Shown: positions 33,467-41,969, numbered from the stretch's first letter. The stretch: 64,000 bases of DNA from Anaerotruncus colihominis (GCF_010206195.1 NZ_VIQT01000010.1:1-64000), one strand, 5' to 3'. Program-made: numbers and translations. Notes: generated by a model from the letters alone, not told the origin.

Positions 33467-34306
33467 ATGAACATGGAGCAGACACAAGCCGGTCTTATAC
33501 GTATGACAGACGACGAATTTGTCAAATTGACCAGTTTTGTCAAAAAAAAATACGGGATCGACCTTACTAAAAAGCAGACATTGATTGAAGGGCGTCTTAC
33601 AAATGAACTGCGTCACCGTGGTCTGAACCATTTCAGGGACTATCTTGACATCCTATTTCGGGATGAGTCCGGGGCCGAGATGGTCACGCTTCTCAATAAA
33701 CTGACCACCAATCTCTCCTATTTCATGCGTGAAAAGGAACACTTTGAATATTTGCGCACACAGGTTCTTCCCTATTTTGAAAAGACGCGCAGCCGTGAAT
33801 TGCGTATCTGGAGCGCAGGTTGTTCAACTGGCCAGGAGCCTTACAATACCGCCATGGTGCTTGATGAATACTTTGGAGCACGCAAAAAAAATTGGGATAC
33901 ACGAATCCTTGCAACCGACATCTCAATGAATGTGCTTACAAAGGCAAAAGCAGGCATCTATAGTATAGAGGATCTTAAAGATGTTCCATCGCAATGGGTA
34001 TCAAAATATTTTAAACGCCTGGCCAACGGGCAGTATCAGGTCTGTGATCAAATCCGCGCCGAGGTCATTTTCCGTCCGCTCAATCTGATGGAACCGTTTT
34101 CATTCCGCAAGCCGATGGATTTAATTTTTTGCCGCAATGTTATGATCTATTTTGATGCGCCCACCAAGCAGCAGCTTGTTCAAAAGTATTATAACTGTAC
34201 GGCAAAGGGCGGCTACCTGTTTATCGGCCATTCAGAAAGTATCAGCAATGGGCCGTCATGCCCTTACACGTATATTCAGCCCGCAATTTATCAACGGAAA
34301 GGATGA
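33467..34306 (+). CDS. cheR: Chemotaxis protein methyltransferase CheR
   Basis: A 279-residue S-adenosylmethionine-dependent enzyme that methylates receptor glutamates. The N-terminal helical domain (FVKLTSFVKKKYGIDL) is followed by the Rossmann domain with the SAM loop IWSAGCSTGQEPYNTAM, acidic LATDISMNVLTKAKAG and the DLIFCRNVMIYFD motif. The C-terminus GYLFIGHSES fits the family. GGAG lies nine bases before the ATG at 33467. The stop overlaps or abuts the cheB start. Confidence 0.97.
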   Translation: MNMEQTQAGLIRMTDDEFVKLTSFVKKKYGIDLTKKQTLIEGRLTNELRHRGLNHFRDYLDILFRDESGAEMVTLLNKLTTNLSYFMREKEHFEYLRTQVLPYFEKTRSRELRIWSAGCSTGQEPYNTAMVLDEYFGARKKNWDTRILATDISMNVLTKAKAGIYSIEDLKDVPSQWVSKYFKRLANGQYQVCDQIRAEVIFRPLNLMEPFSFRKPMDLIFCRNVMIYFDAPTKQQLVQKYYNCTAKGGYLFIGHSESISNGPSCPYTYIQPAIYQRKG

Positions 34307-34311
34307 CATCG

Positions 34312-35382
34312 GTGCCGCCCTTTGGAAAAATCAAGCTTTTGATTGTCGATGATTCCCTCTTTTTTCGGAAATCACTTGAACGTGGACTTTCCAAGGATTC
34401 ACGGATTGAAATCATCGGTATGGCAGTCGACCCATTCGACGCCATGGAAAAAATTAAAAAATTAAATCCGGATGTCGTTACACTTGACGTTGAAATGCCA
34501 AAGCTTAATGGCATCGATTTTCTAAAAAAATTGATGCCTATTCATCCGCTTCCGGTTGTTGTTGTCAGTTCAGCACCGGTCAGCGCGCTCGATGCCCTGG
34601 AAGCAGGCGCGGTTGATTTCGTCAAAAAGCCTGAAATCAAATCGTCACAGGATCTAAATCATTTTATCGACGACCTGATTGTCAAAATTAAAATTGCAGC
34701 GACGGCCAAAATACCGACGCGGCGTGCTCCAGCCCGTCCTGTTACGGCATCTGTCCGCACCACGCCGGTCATGCCCGCGCTTTCGCTTGCGTCACAGCAC
34801 AGCAATACCAACACGATTATAGCTATCGGCGCTTCAACCGGTGGGACGGAAGCCATTTTAGCCGTTATCCGCGATCTGCCCCCGACAACGCCCGGCATTG
34901 TAATCGTACAGCACATGCCTCCTGTTTTTACAAATATGTATGCGCAAAGGCTCGACCGCATCTGCCGTATGCGTGTCAAGGAGGCCGAAAACAACGACCG
35001 CGTTGTGCCCGGACAGGTCATCATCGGCGCGGGTGGTCTTCAGCTTCGCTTGGCCAAGGACGCGCGCGGCTATTACGTCAAAAGTGAGGGCAGTGAAAAG
35101 ATTGGTGGTTTCTGCCCTGCGGTTGACGTATTGTTTAATTCTGTTGCCGAGGTTGCCGGACGTAACGCGATGGGGGTTATCCTGACAGGGATGGGGGCGG
35201 ATGGTTCTAAAGGGCTTTTGAAAATGCGCAAGGCGGGTGCCTATACGGTTGGGCAGGATCAGGAAAGCTGTGTCGTTTATGGAATGCCCATGGTCGCATT
35301 TAATATCGGCGCGGTCCAAAAGCAATTTCCGCTTGATAAAATTGGTGGCGAAATTATGCGTTATCTCAATACGCGCTCCTAG
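34312..35382 (+). CDS. cheB: Chemotaxis methylesterase/deamidase CheB
   Basis: About 356 residues. The receiver domain (KLLIVDDSLFFRKSLERGL) has the phosphorylated Asp in VVTLDVEMPKLNG; a linker rich in Pro/Arg/Ala leads to the esterase with Ser in AIGASTGGTEA, His in VQHMPPVF and Asp in GMGADGSKG. It removes receptor methyl groups and deamidates glutamines. I favour the GTG at 34312 because AAAGGA lies eight bases upstream; an ATG at 34303 overlaps the cheR stop as ATGA but has no spacing to a ribosome site. Last gene of the che operon; no CheC or CheD follows. Confidence 0.96.
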   Translation: MPPFGKIKLLIVDDSLFFRKSLERGLSKDSRIEIIGMAVDPFDAMEKIKKLNPDVVTLDVEMPKLNGIDFLKKLMPIHPLPVVVVSSAPVSALDALEAGAVDFVKKPEIKSSQDLNHFIDDLIVKIKIAATAKIPTRRAPARPVTASVRTTPVMPALSLASQHSNTNTIIAIGASTGGTEAILAVIRDLPPTTPGIVIVQHMPPVFTNMYAQRLDRICRMRVKEAENNDRVVPGQVIIGAGGLQLRLAKDARGYYVKSEGSEKIGGFCPAVDVLFNSVAEVAGRNAMGVILTGMGADGSKGLLKMRKAGAYTVGQDQESCVVYGMPMVAFNIGAVQKQFPLDKIGGEIMRYLNTRS

Positions 35383-35438
35383 GGGCTCTTTGAAAAATCA
35401 AAATTCTCGCATTTTTCTATTTTTAAACAAGCCCTAAC
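35381..35438. repeat. Dispersed intergenic element with inverted ends, second copy
   Basis: GGGCTCTTTGAAAAAT and ATTTTTAAACAAGCCC are imperfect inverted arms (about 13 of 16 pair), followed by TAAC. The right end is shared with 16612-16626. It begins on the cheB stop codon and could also act as a weak terminator. Confidence 0.5.
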
Positions 35439-35459
35439 GCTTACTCTTTGTATTACATT

Positions 35460-35495
35460 AAAAAGGCGAACAACCTATAGGTTGTTCGCCTTTTT
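35460..35495. terminator. Bidirectional terminator between cheB and the HAD gene
   Basis: A perfect palindrome: AAAAAGGCGAACAACCTA mirrored by TAGGTTGTTCGCCTTTTT. Confidence 0.95.
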
Positions 35496-35613
35496 GTTCT
35501 GTAAAAGCCGCCACGGCACAGACGGCTATTTTAAAACATCTGCCGCTCTGGCCGCAACATAGCCTGCTGACATTGTAAAGCGGCTGTCCCCACTGTTTGC
35601 AGCGCAGCCGGCT

Positions 35614-35685
35614 GAAGTTTTTTGCTGGGGCTTTCTTCAAAAAAACTGGGAAGTTTTTTGCCAGGGTCGTTTTCAAAAAGGCCGG
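35614..35685. repeat. Two tandem 36-base imperfect repeats
   Basis: GAAGTTTTTTGC starts at 35614 and again at 35650; the 36-base units are similar throughout (each ends with a CTTTCTTCAAAA/CGTTTTCAAAAA stretch). The second unit runs into the 3' end of the HAD gene. Read on the minus strand the unit is an in-frame 12-residue repeat, but I see no ribosome site for an ORF. Confidence 0.6.
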
Positions 35686-36452
35686 GAAAGGAGAGCCTCC
35701 AGCACTTCCTCGACGCGACGGCAATGATTTGGGCAAAGCGCGCGGACATCAGGCGCCGCATTTTCCATCACATATGGATGACCGACCGCCTCAAGCATTT
35801 CCCGATCGTTGAAGTTATCACCGAACGCCATTATTTCATCGCGCTCAAAGCCGAAGCGTTCCTGAAGCACGCGGATTGCCGTGCCCTTATTCGCAGTGGT
35901 AAAATCAATCCATTCAGCGCCCGAAAGCGCCACGCTTATGCGGCTACCCCAACGTTCTGTAAATGCGGGAACAAGCTCCGCAGCACGGCCATTATGGACA
36001 AACGCCGAAATCTTGAGGATATCACGGTCTACTGAAAACAGGTCGTCCACAATTGTAACCGTATTTTTCATCGTATAGGTTATAAAATCAGCATATTCAC
36101 GGCAACGACTAGTGAAATAACTTGTATCCACACCTGAAAGCAATACCTCGCAGCCCTCATGCTCAAGAATATCGCTGATAATGGCGTCACCCAACGCACG
36201 CGGCACAGGAGAGGTAAAAATTGCCTGGTCATGCGACATCACCAGCGCCCCACTCTCGCACACAAACAGAATATCTTTCCACACCTCGGAAAACATACGC
36301 CGCATATTGGGATACTGTCGTCCACTGGCTGCTACAAATAAAATCCCTTTTTCCCGCAGACCTCGAATCAGCTCAAATACAGGCGGTTTTAGGACTTGCG
36401 CGCCGTTTTGCAGAAGCGTCCCGTCAAGGTCGCTGGCAACCATTTTGATCAT
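35673..36452 (-). CDS. Cof-type HAD family hydrolase
   Basis: A 259-residue sugar-phosphate-type phosphatase. Motif I is SDLDGTLL (nucleophile Asp and acid Asp two later), motif II AASGRQ (FVAASGRQYPN), motif III lysine in TTANKGTAI, and motif IV GDNFNDREML. The C2 cap lies between motifs II and III (residues about 85-190). Substrate cannot be told from sequence. It is a stand-alone gene, convergent with the che operon across a terminator. The 3' end overlaps the tandem repeat. Confidence 0.93.
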   Translation of the reverse strand: MIKMVASDLDGTLLQNGAQVLKPPVFELIRGLREKGILFVAASGRQYPNMRRMFSEVWKDILFVCESGALVMSHDQAIFTSPVPRALGDAIISDILEHEGCEVLLSGVDTSYFTSRCREYADFITYTMKNTVTIVDDLFSVDRDILKISAFVHNGRAAELVPAFTERWGSRISVALSGAEWIDFTTANKGTAIRVLQERFGFERDEIMAFGDNFNDREMLEAVGHPYVMENAAPDVRALCPNHCRRVEEVLEALLSRPF

Positions 36453-36558
36453 CGGTCCATCCCTCCGTTTGCTGTTTCATTTATTATACTAGTATTTGTA
36501 AGCACGAACAAGCATCCTTCTTTATTTTTATAATTGATAACAAATTTTAACGCTGCGC

Positions 36559-36587
36559 TTGACAGGACATGGCACACATCCTATAAT
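36559..36587 (+). promoter_or_regulatory. Consensus sigma-A promoter of the small Cys/His-rich gene
   Basis: TTGACA, a 17-base spacer and TATAAT: a perfect match to consensus and the strongest vegetative promoter in the window. Confidence 0.93.
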
Positions 36588-36635
36588 TAAAATAAACAAT
36601 TCATTTTATTATTTATATTAAGGTGGGATTAAACC

Positions 36636-36899
36636 ATGAAAGCTTTGGTTCGCCGTGCTGGTATGTTTCTTGCTGTATTGGCATTATCCATTTTATATCT
36701 CTCCTTTGGTATTTATGCCCATCATGGGCGGCGTGTTGCCACACAGCCGGCCTGCCCAGTACATGGCGCGGAATGCCACTACAACAGTGTTTGTCAACAG
36801 GTCTGCGCAGTACATGACGACAATTGTCCATATGACGGGAATTGCGTCCCCTATTCAAGCGATCATCATGCATCTAGACATGGTTGTCACGGTTGTTAA
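36636..36899 (+). CDS. Small exported or membrane-anchored Cys/His-rich protein
   Basis: An 87-residue protein with a positive N-terminus, one hydrophobic helix (about residues 9-27, GMFLAVLALSILYLSFG) and an outside domain of about 58 residues containing eight Cys and nine His (CPVHGAECHYNSVCQQVC, then NCPYDGNC, ending HGCHGC). The density suggests metal binding or disulfide-linked folding. I do not recognise the family. It has a perfect vegetative promoter, an AGGTGGG ribosome site and its own terminator, so a real and highly expressed single gene is likely. A copper-, zinc- or heme-related role is speculation. Confidence 0.8.
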   Translation: MKALVRRAGMFLAVLALSILYLSFGIYAHHGRRVATQPACPVHGAECHYNSVCQQVCAVHDDNCPYDGNCVPYSSDHHASRHGCHGC

Positions 36900-36940
36900 A
36901 AATGGGCGCGCTATCTGTGGAACGCTGTTTTTAAGCCCCA

Positions 36941-36975
36941 AAAGGGAGGACAGATTCAAACTGTCCTCCCTTTTT
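36941..36975. terminator. Bidirectional terminator
   Basis: AAAGGGAGGACAG and CTGTCCTCCCTTTTT form a 13-bp stem. It serves the Cys/His-rich gene and the convergent rtcB gene. Confidence 0.93.
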
Positions 36976-36977
36976 AT

Positions 36978-38183
36978 TTATTCCTCACCGGCTTTAAAGT
37001 TATAAACCGGACGGATAATCCGTTCGATATGGACTGTTTCACTGATATTTGACACAATATCCTCCATGCGCTTATAAGCCATCGGGCATTCATCAAGCGT
37101 AGCTTTTCCAACAGAAGTTGTATAAATTCCATCCATTTGATGTTTAAACTCCGATACCGTAAAGCTCTGTTTGGCCTGTGACCGGCTCATCAGGCGGCCC
37201 GCGCCATGCGGCGCGGAGCAATTCCAATCCTCATTGCCGCGCCCGATACAGATCAGGCTGCCATCGCGCATATTGATCGGAATCAGCAGGCGTTCGCCAT
37301 CCTTTGCAGAAACAGCCCCTTTGCGAAGAACCATCGCATCAGTATCGATATAATTATGGATCGTCGTGAAACTGTCCTGTGCATGCAACCCCATCCCTTT
37401 CAGAATGTCGTCGGCTATCGCGCGGCGGTTGAGCATAGCAAAGCGCTGGATGATCCGCATATCATGGATATACTGTTCAAACAACTCGCCTTCGGCGTAG
37501 GCCAGCGGTTTCGGGATCGATGTCTGTTTTGTATTTTTCAGTTTCTTGATCGCTTTTTGAATTTCCTTCTCGCGGCCTTCTGTTTTGAGCTGTGCGATCA
37601 GTGCAGCCTCATCGGATTTGCTGCTTTTATTGAGCCTCTGGTAGGCCTCGTTCTGATAACAGGCCGCAACCTCCAGCCCCAGATGCCGGCTGCCTGAATG
37701 GATCACAAGATACAGTCCGCCTTCATCATCGCGGTCGACCTCGATAAAATGATTACCTCCGCCGAGCGTCCCGAGGCTTTTTTCCGCACGCAGCGGGTTA
37801 ATCTGGCGGTAACAGTAAAGCTCTGTCAGGTCGATTTCATTAAAATAGCGGTGCGCCTTCTCACGGATAGAAAATCCCGACGGAATTTTCGCTCTGATCA
37901 GTTTATCAAGCTTTTGAAGTTCCAAATGTTGTTCCCGCAGATGCACCGTTTCCATCCCGCATCCAATATCGACGCCGACAAGGTTCGGCACGACCTTGTC
38001 GGTAATCGTCATGGTCGTACCGACGGTACATCCCGCGCCCGCATGAATATCGGGCATCATGCGGATGCGGCTGCCATCTGTAAACGACTGGTTACACAGT
38101 TGAATCACCTGCGCGACCGATGCTTCGTCAACTACATCGGTAAAAATTTTTGCGCTGTTATATTTTCCTTTAACCTCTAACAT
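36978..38183 (-). CDS. rtcB: RNA-splicing ligase RtcB
   Basis: About 401 residues, the size of the bacterial short RtcB type. RtcB joins 2',3'-cyclic phosphate (or 3'-phosphate) and 5'-OH RNA ends using GTP and Mn2+. Visible metal/guanylate motifs: MPDIHAGAGCTVGTTM, VGVDIGCGM (active-site Cys and metal ligands), LGTLGGGNHFIEV, IHSGSRHLG and the guanylated His in SAPHGAGRLMSR. No archease, RtcA or RNA-end partner is beside it. The start at 38183 has AAGGAGGG upstream; an in-frame ATG at 38216 is possible. It is followed only by a shared terminator. Confidence 0.95.
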   Translation of the reverse strand: MLEVKGKYNSAKIFTDVVDEASVAQVIQLCNQSFTDGSRIRMMPDIHAGAGCTVGTTMTITDKVVPNLVGVDIGCGMETVHLREQHLELQKLDKLIRAKIPSGFSIREKAHRYFNEIDLTELYCYRQINPLRAEKSLGTLGGGNHFIEVDRDDEGGLYLVIHSGSRHLGLEVAACYQNEAYQRLNKSSKSDEAALIAQLKTEGREKEIQKAIKKLKNTKQTSIPKPLAYAEGELFEQYIHDMRIIQRFAMLNRRAIADDILKGMGLHAQDSFTTIHNYIDTDAMVLRKGAVSAKDGERLLIPINMRDGSLICIGRGNEDWNCSAPHGAGRLMSRSQAKQSFTVSEFKHQMDGIYTTSVGKATLDECPMAYKRMEDIVSNISETVHIERIIRPVYNFKAGEE

Positions 38184-38216
38184 AGGGCGGCGGCCCTCCT
38201 TTTCCTTCGTCATCAT

Positions 38217-38747
38217 TCATCAGTCTGTCGCCTGACTGGCTGGCTTTCTGTTAAGATATTACTATTTGTATACAATATAACCAACTAGGCCCTCACCAAT
38301 TCCATGTGAAAGCCGAGCGCCCATACAGGCGTCTATTCAGTTACAATTGCTGTCTTACAAATGTACAAAAACAAAAACACCGGACGCGGACAGTGACGCC
38401 GCGGCCGGTGTTTCCAAAATACGATGTATATACGGGGACACAATCAACCCATTATCCGGGATTCTCGGGCCTGCCCTTACAACGCATGGTTATATAAACC
38501 GAATCCTGCATCACAAAAAGCCTGTAGCAATGAACATCACTGTGCAGTCCAAAGCAGTTTTGCCTGATATACATAATCGCTGTCATAGCAGTCCCCTCCA
38601 TTTCCTTTCAATGTGTTTTATGCCGATGACCGTATTATACCAAATGTAATAAATGTTGTCAATAGAAATTTTCCAATTTATTTTCCATCCTTCATACCTA
38701 TTTAACTGCGGCTACAGTGCGCCCTGCCCATATTTTCGGTATTTTAG
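38217..38747. other. Intergenic stretch with one hairpin (38375-38413)
   Basis: About 530 bases without a gene I can support. AAACACCGG and CCGGTGTTT form a nine-base-pair stem with a GC-rich loop that can end transcription from the ABC transporter genes on the minus strand. The rest is AT-rich near both ends; no tRNA or known riboswitch was recognised. Confidence 0.5.
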
Positions 38748-39785
38748 CTACGGCTGTGCCGCTTCGACGAACTGCATATCGACCAGTTCATGATAGTCAT
38801 ACGCTCCCTCGTAAACCTTTGATTGGATCAACACATCCATATCCGTGTCAACTGCCTGGCGCGAAATGACACCGTCTGGACTCCAAAGATTATCCGTATA
38901 TGCTCGGTCGAGTGAAGCCTTGAGCGCCTCGTCACTGAGCGTCGGGAACTCAATTTTAAGGACGCGTTCAGCGAGCGACCTATCCTCCTGCACAGCTTTA
39001 AGCGCCTTGAGCATCGCATTGGTGAATTTTTGAACCGTTTCAGGGTCCTTTTCAATGGTGGAGCGTTTTACGCCGATGACCGAATAGGAGAAATCCCCCA
39101 AATCAGGGAACTTATAAAACGGTTCACCCCAAACGCCGGCCGAGACGCCTTCGCTGATCTGCGGCTCGCCGCCGTTTCCGATGTCGCCGGCATCCTGCTG
39201 GAGCATTGCAACTACAGTCGCCGCGTCGGCCGGCTCAAGAAGCTGTACATCACGATCCGGATCAAGCCCGAGCTTGATGAGCAAGTAACGGGTAAGCAGA
39301 TTCGGCGACCCGCCGTGACGGCCCGCTACGATGCGTTTGCCGCGCAAAAATTCGCGCAGGTCATCATCGCTGTTACCGGACGGCGCAAGGCCCTCCTTGG
39401 CTACCAGATACACGTTTGCGCGGTTGACCACATTGCACACGCCGACCACCGGGTCGGAGCTGTTTTTGCTGCCGAGCGCATTGGAATCAACGCCGCCTAT
39501 CACGCCCCATGCATCGCCGCTGATGACCGCAGTGACATGCGCGCCGCCTGTCGCCTGGATCACCTCCACATCAAGCCCCTGTTCGGCGAAATATCCTTCA
39601 TGCTGCGCGACATACAGCGGCAGATATCCGATCAGGTGTACCGGCTCGGCGATTACCAGCTTTCGTGTCTGCGCCTGCGCGTCCGCAGATCCGGCCGCGC
39701 CGCAGCCGGGCAGCAGCGCGACCGCCGCGCCTGTCAGGGCAGCCAGCAGGACACGGCCCGCGTGTTTGAGATGAAATCGTTTCAT
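38748..39785 (-). CDS. ABC transporter substrate-binding lipoprotein (NMT1/SsuA-like)
   Basis: About 345 residues. A signal peptide ends in a lipobox LLPGC (about residues 24-28), so it is membrane-tethered. The fold is the NitT/TauT/ThiY-like type II binding protein: KLVIAEPVHLIGYLPLYVAQHEGYF, GLDVEVIQATGGAHVTAVIS, then a long DAATVVAMLQQDAGDIG region. The ligand is not evident; nitrate, sulfonate, taurine, bicarbonate and thiamine precursors are all handled by this family, and no riboswitch or metabolic neighbour settles it. AGGAGG precedes the ATG. Operon order is ATPase, permease, binding protein. Confidence 0.9.
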   Translation of the reverse strand: MKRFHLKHAGRVLLAALTGAAVALLPGCGAAGSADAQAQTRKLVIAEPVHLIGYLPLYVAQHEGYFAEQGLDVEVIQATGGAHVTAVISGDAWGVIGGVDSNALGSKNSSDPVVGVCNVVNRANVYLVAKEGLAPSGNSDDDLREFLRGKRIVAGRHGGSPNLLTRYLLIKLGLDPDRDVQLLEPADAATVVAMLQQDAGDIGNGGEPQISEGVSAGVWGEPFYKFPDLGDFSYSVIGVKRSTIEKDPETVQKFTNAMLKALKAVQEDRSLAERVLKIEFPTLSDEALKASLDRAYTDNLWSPDGVISRQAVDTDMDVLIQSKVYEGAYDYHELVDMQFVEAAQP

Positions 39786-39802
39786 ACTGTTCCTCCTAAG
39801 CT

Positions 39803-40684
39803 TTATGATTGAATGATTGAAAGACGTTTGGAAAGGCTTTTTTCCAGAAGGATTACACCCCAATACATCGCCATTGAGAGAATCGAAAGCACCATAACGC
39901 CCACCCAGACGAGGTTAATATCCAAAATCGTCCCCGCATAGATGACCATGCGCCCAACACCATGGCTCGACGCAATAAATTCTCCTACAATCGCTCCTGC
40001 CAGCGCCAATGCGATGTTAACACGCAGGCTGCTGACCATCCATGGCATTGACCAGGGCACCACCACTTTGGAAAATACCTGCCAGCGATTGGCTCCCAAC
40101 GAATAAAGCAGCGTCTCCATCGCCGGGTCAACGCTTTTCACGCCGCTATAGGCGGAAAGAGCCGATACAATGACCGTCATTGAGAAAGCTAAGATCACCT
40201 TGGACGGAAACCCAATTCCAAACAGGATGACGAGCACTGGCGCAAGAGCAAGCTTTGGCAGGGCATTTAAAATGATCAGATATGGCTCGCTGATTCCAGC
40301 ATACGTTTTCGACCACCAGAAGGTCAGCCCGAGCGCCGAGCCGATCACTGTGCCGAGTGCAAAGCCCAGAATCGTAGAACCCGACGTATAAGCGATATCC
40401 ATCAGCAGCGTTCCCTGTGAAAGCTGTACGGCCGCTGTTTTAAGAATGGTGCTTGGGCGGCTCCAATAATATGGATCCAGCCAGCCGATCCGTGTAAAAA
40501 CCTCCCAGACAAACAGCAGCAGTACCGCCACAGCGGCGCGCCCGGCCCGAATGATCCGGTTACGTCTGTGGGGATGCGGCTCTGAAGCAATCCGCCTCAC
40601 GGCGGTGTGTACACAAGGTGTTTTTATGTCTGAACCCCGGCGGTATGTCAACTCCGCCCGGTCCGCTTTTTCAGTCGCTTCCAT
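39803..40684 (-). CDS. ABC transporter permease (SsuC/TauC-like)
   Basis: About 293 residues with a long polar N-terminus (about 45 residues) then six membrane helices. The EAA-type loop coupling to the ATPase is MAMETLLYSLGANRWQVFSKVV-like (LYSLGANRWQVFSKVVVPWSM), typical of the BPD_transp_1 class paired with NMT1-like binding proteins. It overlaps the ATPase gene by about 14 bases; GGGGGGAG precedes the ATG at 40684. Functions with the genes on each side. Confidence 0.93.
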   Translation of the reverse strand: MEATEKADRAELTYRRGSDIKTPCVHTAVRRIASEPHPHRRNRIIRAGRAAVAVLLLFVWEVFTRIGWLDPYYWSRPSTILKTAAVQLSQGTLLMDIAYTSGSTILGFALGTVIGSALGLTFWWSKTYAGISEPYLIILNALPKLALAPVLVILFGIGFPSKVILAFSMTVIVSALSAYSGVKSVDPAMETLLYSLGANRWQVFSKVVVPWSMPWMVSSLRVNIALALAGAIVGEFIASSHGVGRMVIYAGTILDINLVWVGVMVLSILSMAMYWGVILLEKSLSKRLSIIQS

Positions 40685-41486
40685 CTTTCTCCCCCCGATC
40701 TTCATAAAATTGGTCCACTTCCTCCGCCGGCTGTGCCAAAAGGTCCAGCAGCTGGTGCTTAAGCTGCATAAATGGTTCCGATGTCATCGCCGCGGGCGTG
40801 CGCGGACGCGGCAGATCCACTGTGATCTTTTCCTTGATATAGCCGGGACGCGGTGAAAACACATAGACATCGTCCGAAAGGTAGATCGCTTCATCGATGT
40901 CATGCGTTACAAACAATACCGTCTTTTTAAAGTCGCTCCAGATCTGCAACAGCCAATTCTGCATGGATAAACGCGTCTGCGCGTCAAGCGCGCCAAACGG
41001 TTCGTCAAGTAGCAGCACATCCCGATCGTACAAAAGTGTGCGCAGCAGCGCGGCGCGCTGACGCATACCGCCAGACAGTTCGCTTGGATGATGGCCATCA
41101 AACCCTTTGAGTCCATATTTTTCTATCAGCGGCATGGCCTTGGCCACCGCTTGCATGCGCGGTACGCCGCGCACCTCCATACCAAGGATGATGTTGTCAA
41201 GGATGCTGCGCCATGGTAGCAACAGGTCCTTTTGCAGCATATAGCCGACATAACCGGACCGGCCTATGATACTCTGCCCGTCGGCAAGTACGTCGCCTTC
41301 GGTTGGCAGGGTCAGCCCCGCGATGATATTGAAAAGCGTCGATTTTCCGCAGCCGCTCGGCCCGATGATGCTGATAAATTTTCCTTCCTCGATATTGAGA
41401 CTGGTCGGCCGCATGGCCTGCACCTGCGCGCCGTCCCGGCGAAAGCATTTGCTCACGCCGCATACCTGAATTTTATAAGGCGACAT
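40671..41486 (-). CDS. ABC transporter ATPase (SsuB/TauB-like)
   Basis: A 271-residue nucleotide-binding subunit. Walker A GPSGCGKST, Q-loop YMLQKDLLLPW, signature LSGGMRQRAALLRTL, Walker B VLLLDEPFGALD and the His switch VTHDIDEA are all intact. The QKDLLLPW Q-loop is typical of the nitrate/sulfonate/taurine group. It is the first gene of the three-gene operon; the upstream 480 bases show no recognised riboswitch. Confidence 0.95.
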   Translation of the reverse strand: MSPYKIQVCGVSKCFRRDGAQVQAMRPTSLNIEEGKFISIIGPSGCGKSTLFNIIAGLTLPTEGDVLADGQSIIGRSGYVGYMLQKDLLLPWRSILDNIILGMEVRGVPRMQAVAKAMPLIEKYGLKGFDGHHPSELSGGMRQRAALLRTLLYDRDVLLLDEPFGALDAQTRLSMQNWLLQIWSDFKKTVLFVTHDIDEAIYLSDDVYVFSPRPGYIKEKITVDLPRPRTPAAMTSEPFMQLKHQLLDLLAQPAEEVDQFYEDRGEKDGSD

Positions 41487-41699
41487 AATGGAATCTCCTT
41501 TTCATGGTTTGCGCTTCACACGCCGCAACCGCAGCGCGATAAGAAAGCCGCCTTTCCATCATACAAAAAAATCGCTGTTTCGGTTCCTGTCTTTACTGGT
41601 ACAGGCTTGTCCGAAACAACAATTTTTATCTTTGGCAGCCGCATTTTTAAACGCTGCTGTTCCCTCTGCGCTTTTGACGCTTAAACTGGAAACTACGAG

Positions 41700-41939
41700 G
41701 TGTTGCGCGCCTGTCCGGTGCTTTGGCTGGGCAGCGCCGAAATGTCCGATTGGGTGGCCCGCTATGTATGCACAGCCCTGTACCATCCTTTCAAAGCCGG
41801 CGGCTCCATTTGCAGTCTTGACGGCATTTTCCTGCCCATCGGCGAAAAGAGCGCCGTATCGGGCGCGCGATCAAAAGAGCCTGAGCGATCGATACTGTCC
41901 CTCTATCTTCAAATTGAAATGGCCGGCATATCCTTCTAA
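41700..41939 (+). CDS. Possible small ORF or gene remnant (uncertain)
   Basis: A 79-codon frame starting at GTG in the 483-base gap between two minus-strand genes. The frame is open upstream to a stop at 41682. The composition looks protein-like (VLWLGSAEMSDWVARYV, then GGSICSLDGIFLPIGEKS), but there is no clear ribosome site and the stop lies inside the loop of a terminator-like hairpin. I do not recognise a family. It could be the decayed end of an older gene or chance. Confidence 0.25.
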   Translation: MLRACPVLWLGSAEMSDWVARYVCTALYHPFKAGGSICSLDGIFLPIGEKSAVSGARSKEPERSILSLYLQIEMAGISF

Positions 41940-41956
41940 ATCAGGATATGCCGGCC
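41921..41956. terminator. Terminator hairpin
   Basis: GGCCGGCATATCC and GGATATGCCGGCC are perfect 13-base arms with a 10-base loop, followed by GTTTCTTT on the plus strand and ATTTCAATTT on the minus strand. It most likely ends the FAD oxidoreductase gene (minus). Confidence 0.85.
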
Positions 41957-41969
41957 GTTTCTTTCACAA

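Noticed and set aside
35458..35736. 92-codon minus-strand frame with a 12-residue repeat
   Set aside because: It is produced by the 36-base tandem repeat and the terminator, and it overlaps the HAD gene in another frame; no ribosome site.
40600..41700. Thiamine (TPP) riboswitch before the NMT1-type ABC operon
   Set aside because: No CTGAGA or ACCTGATCTGG-like segments were found upstream of the ATPase gene.
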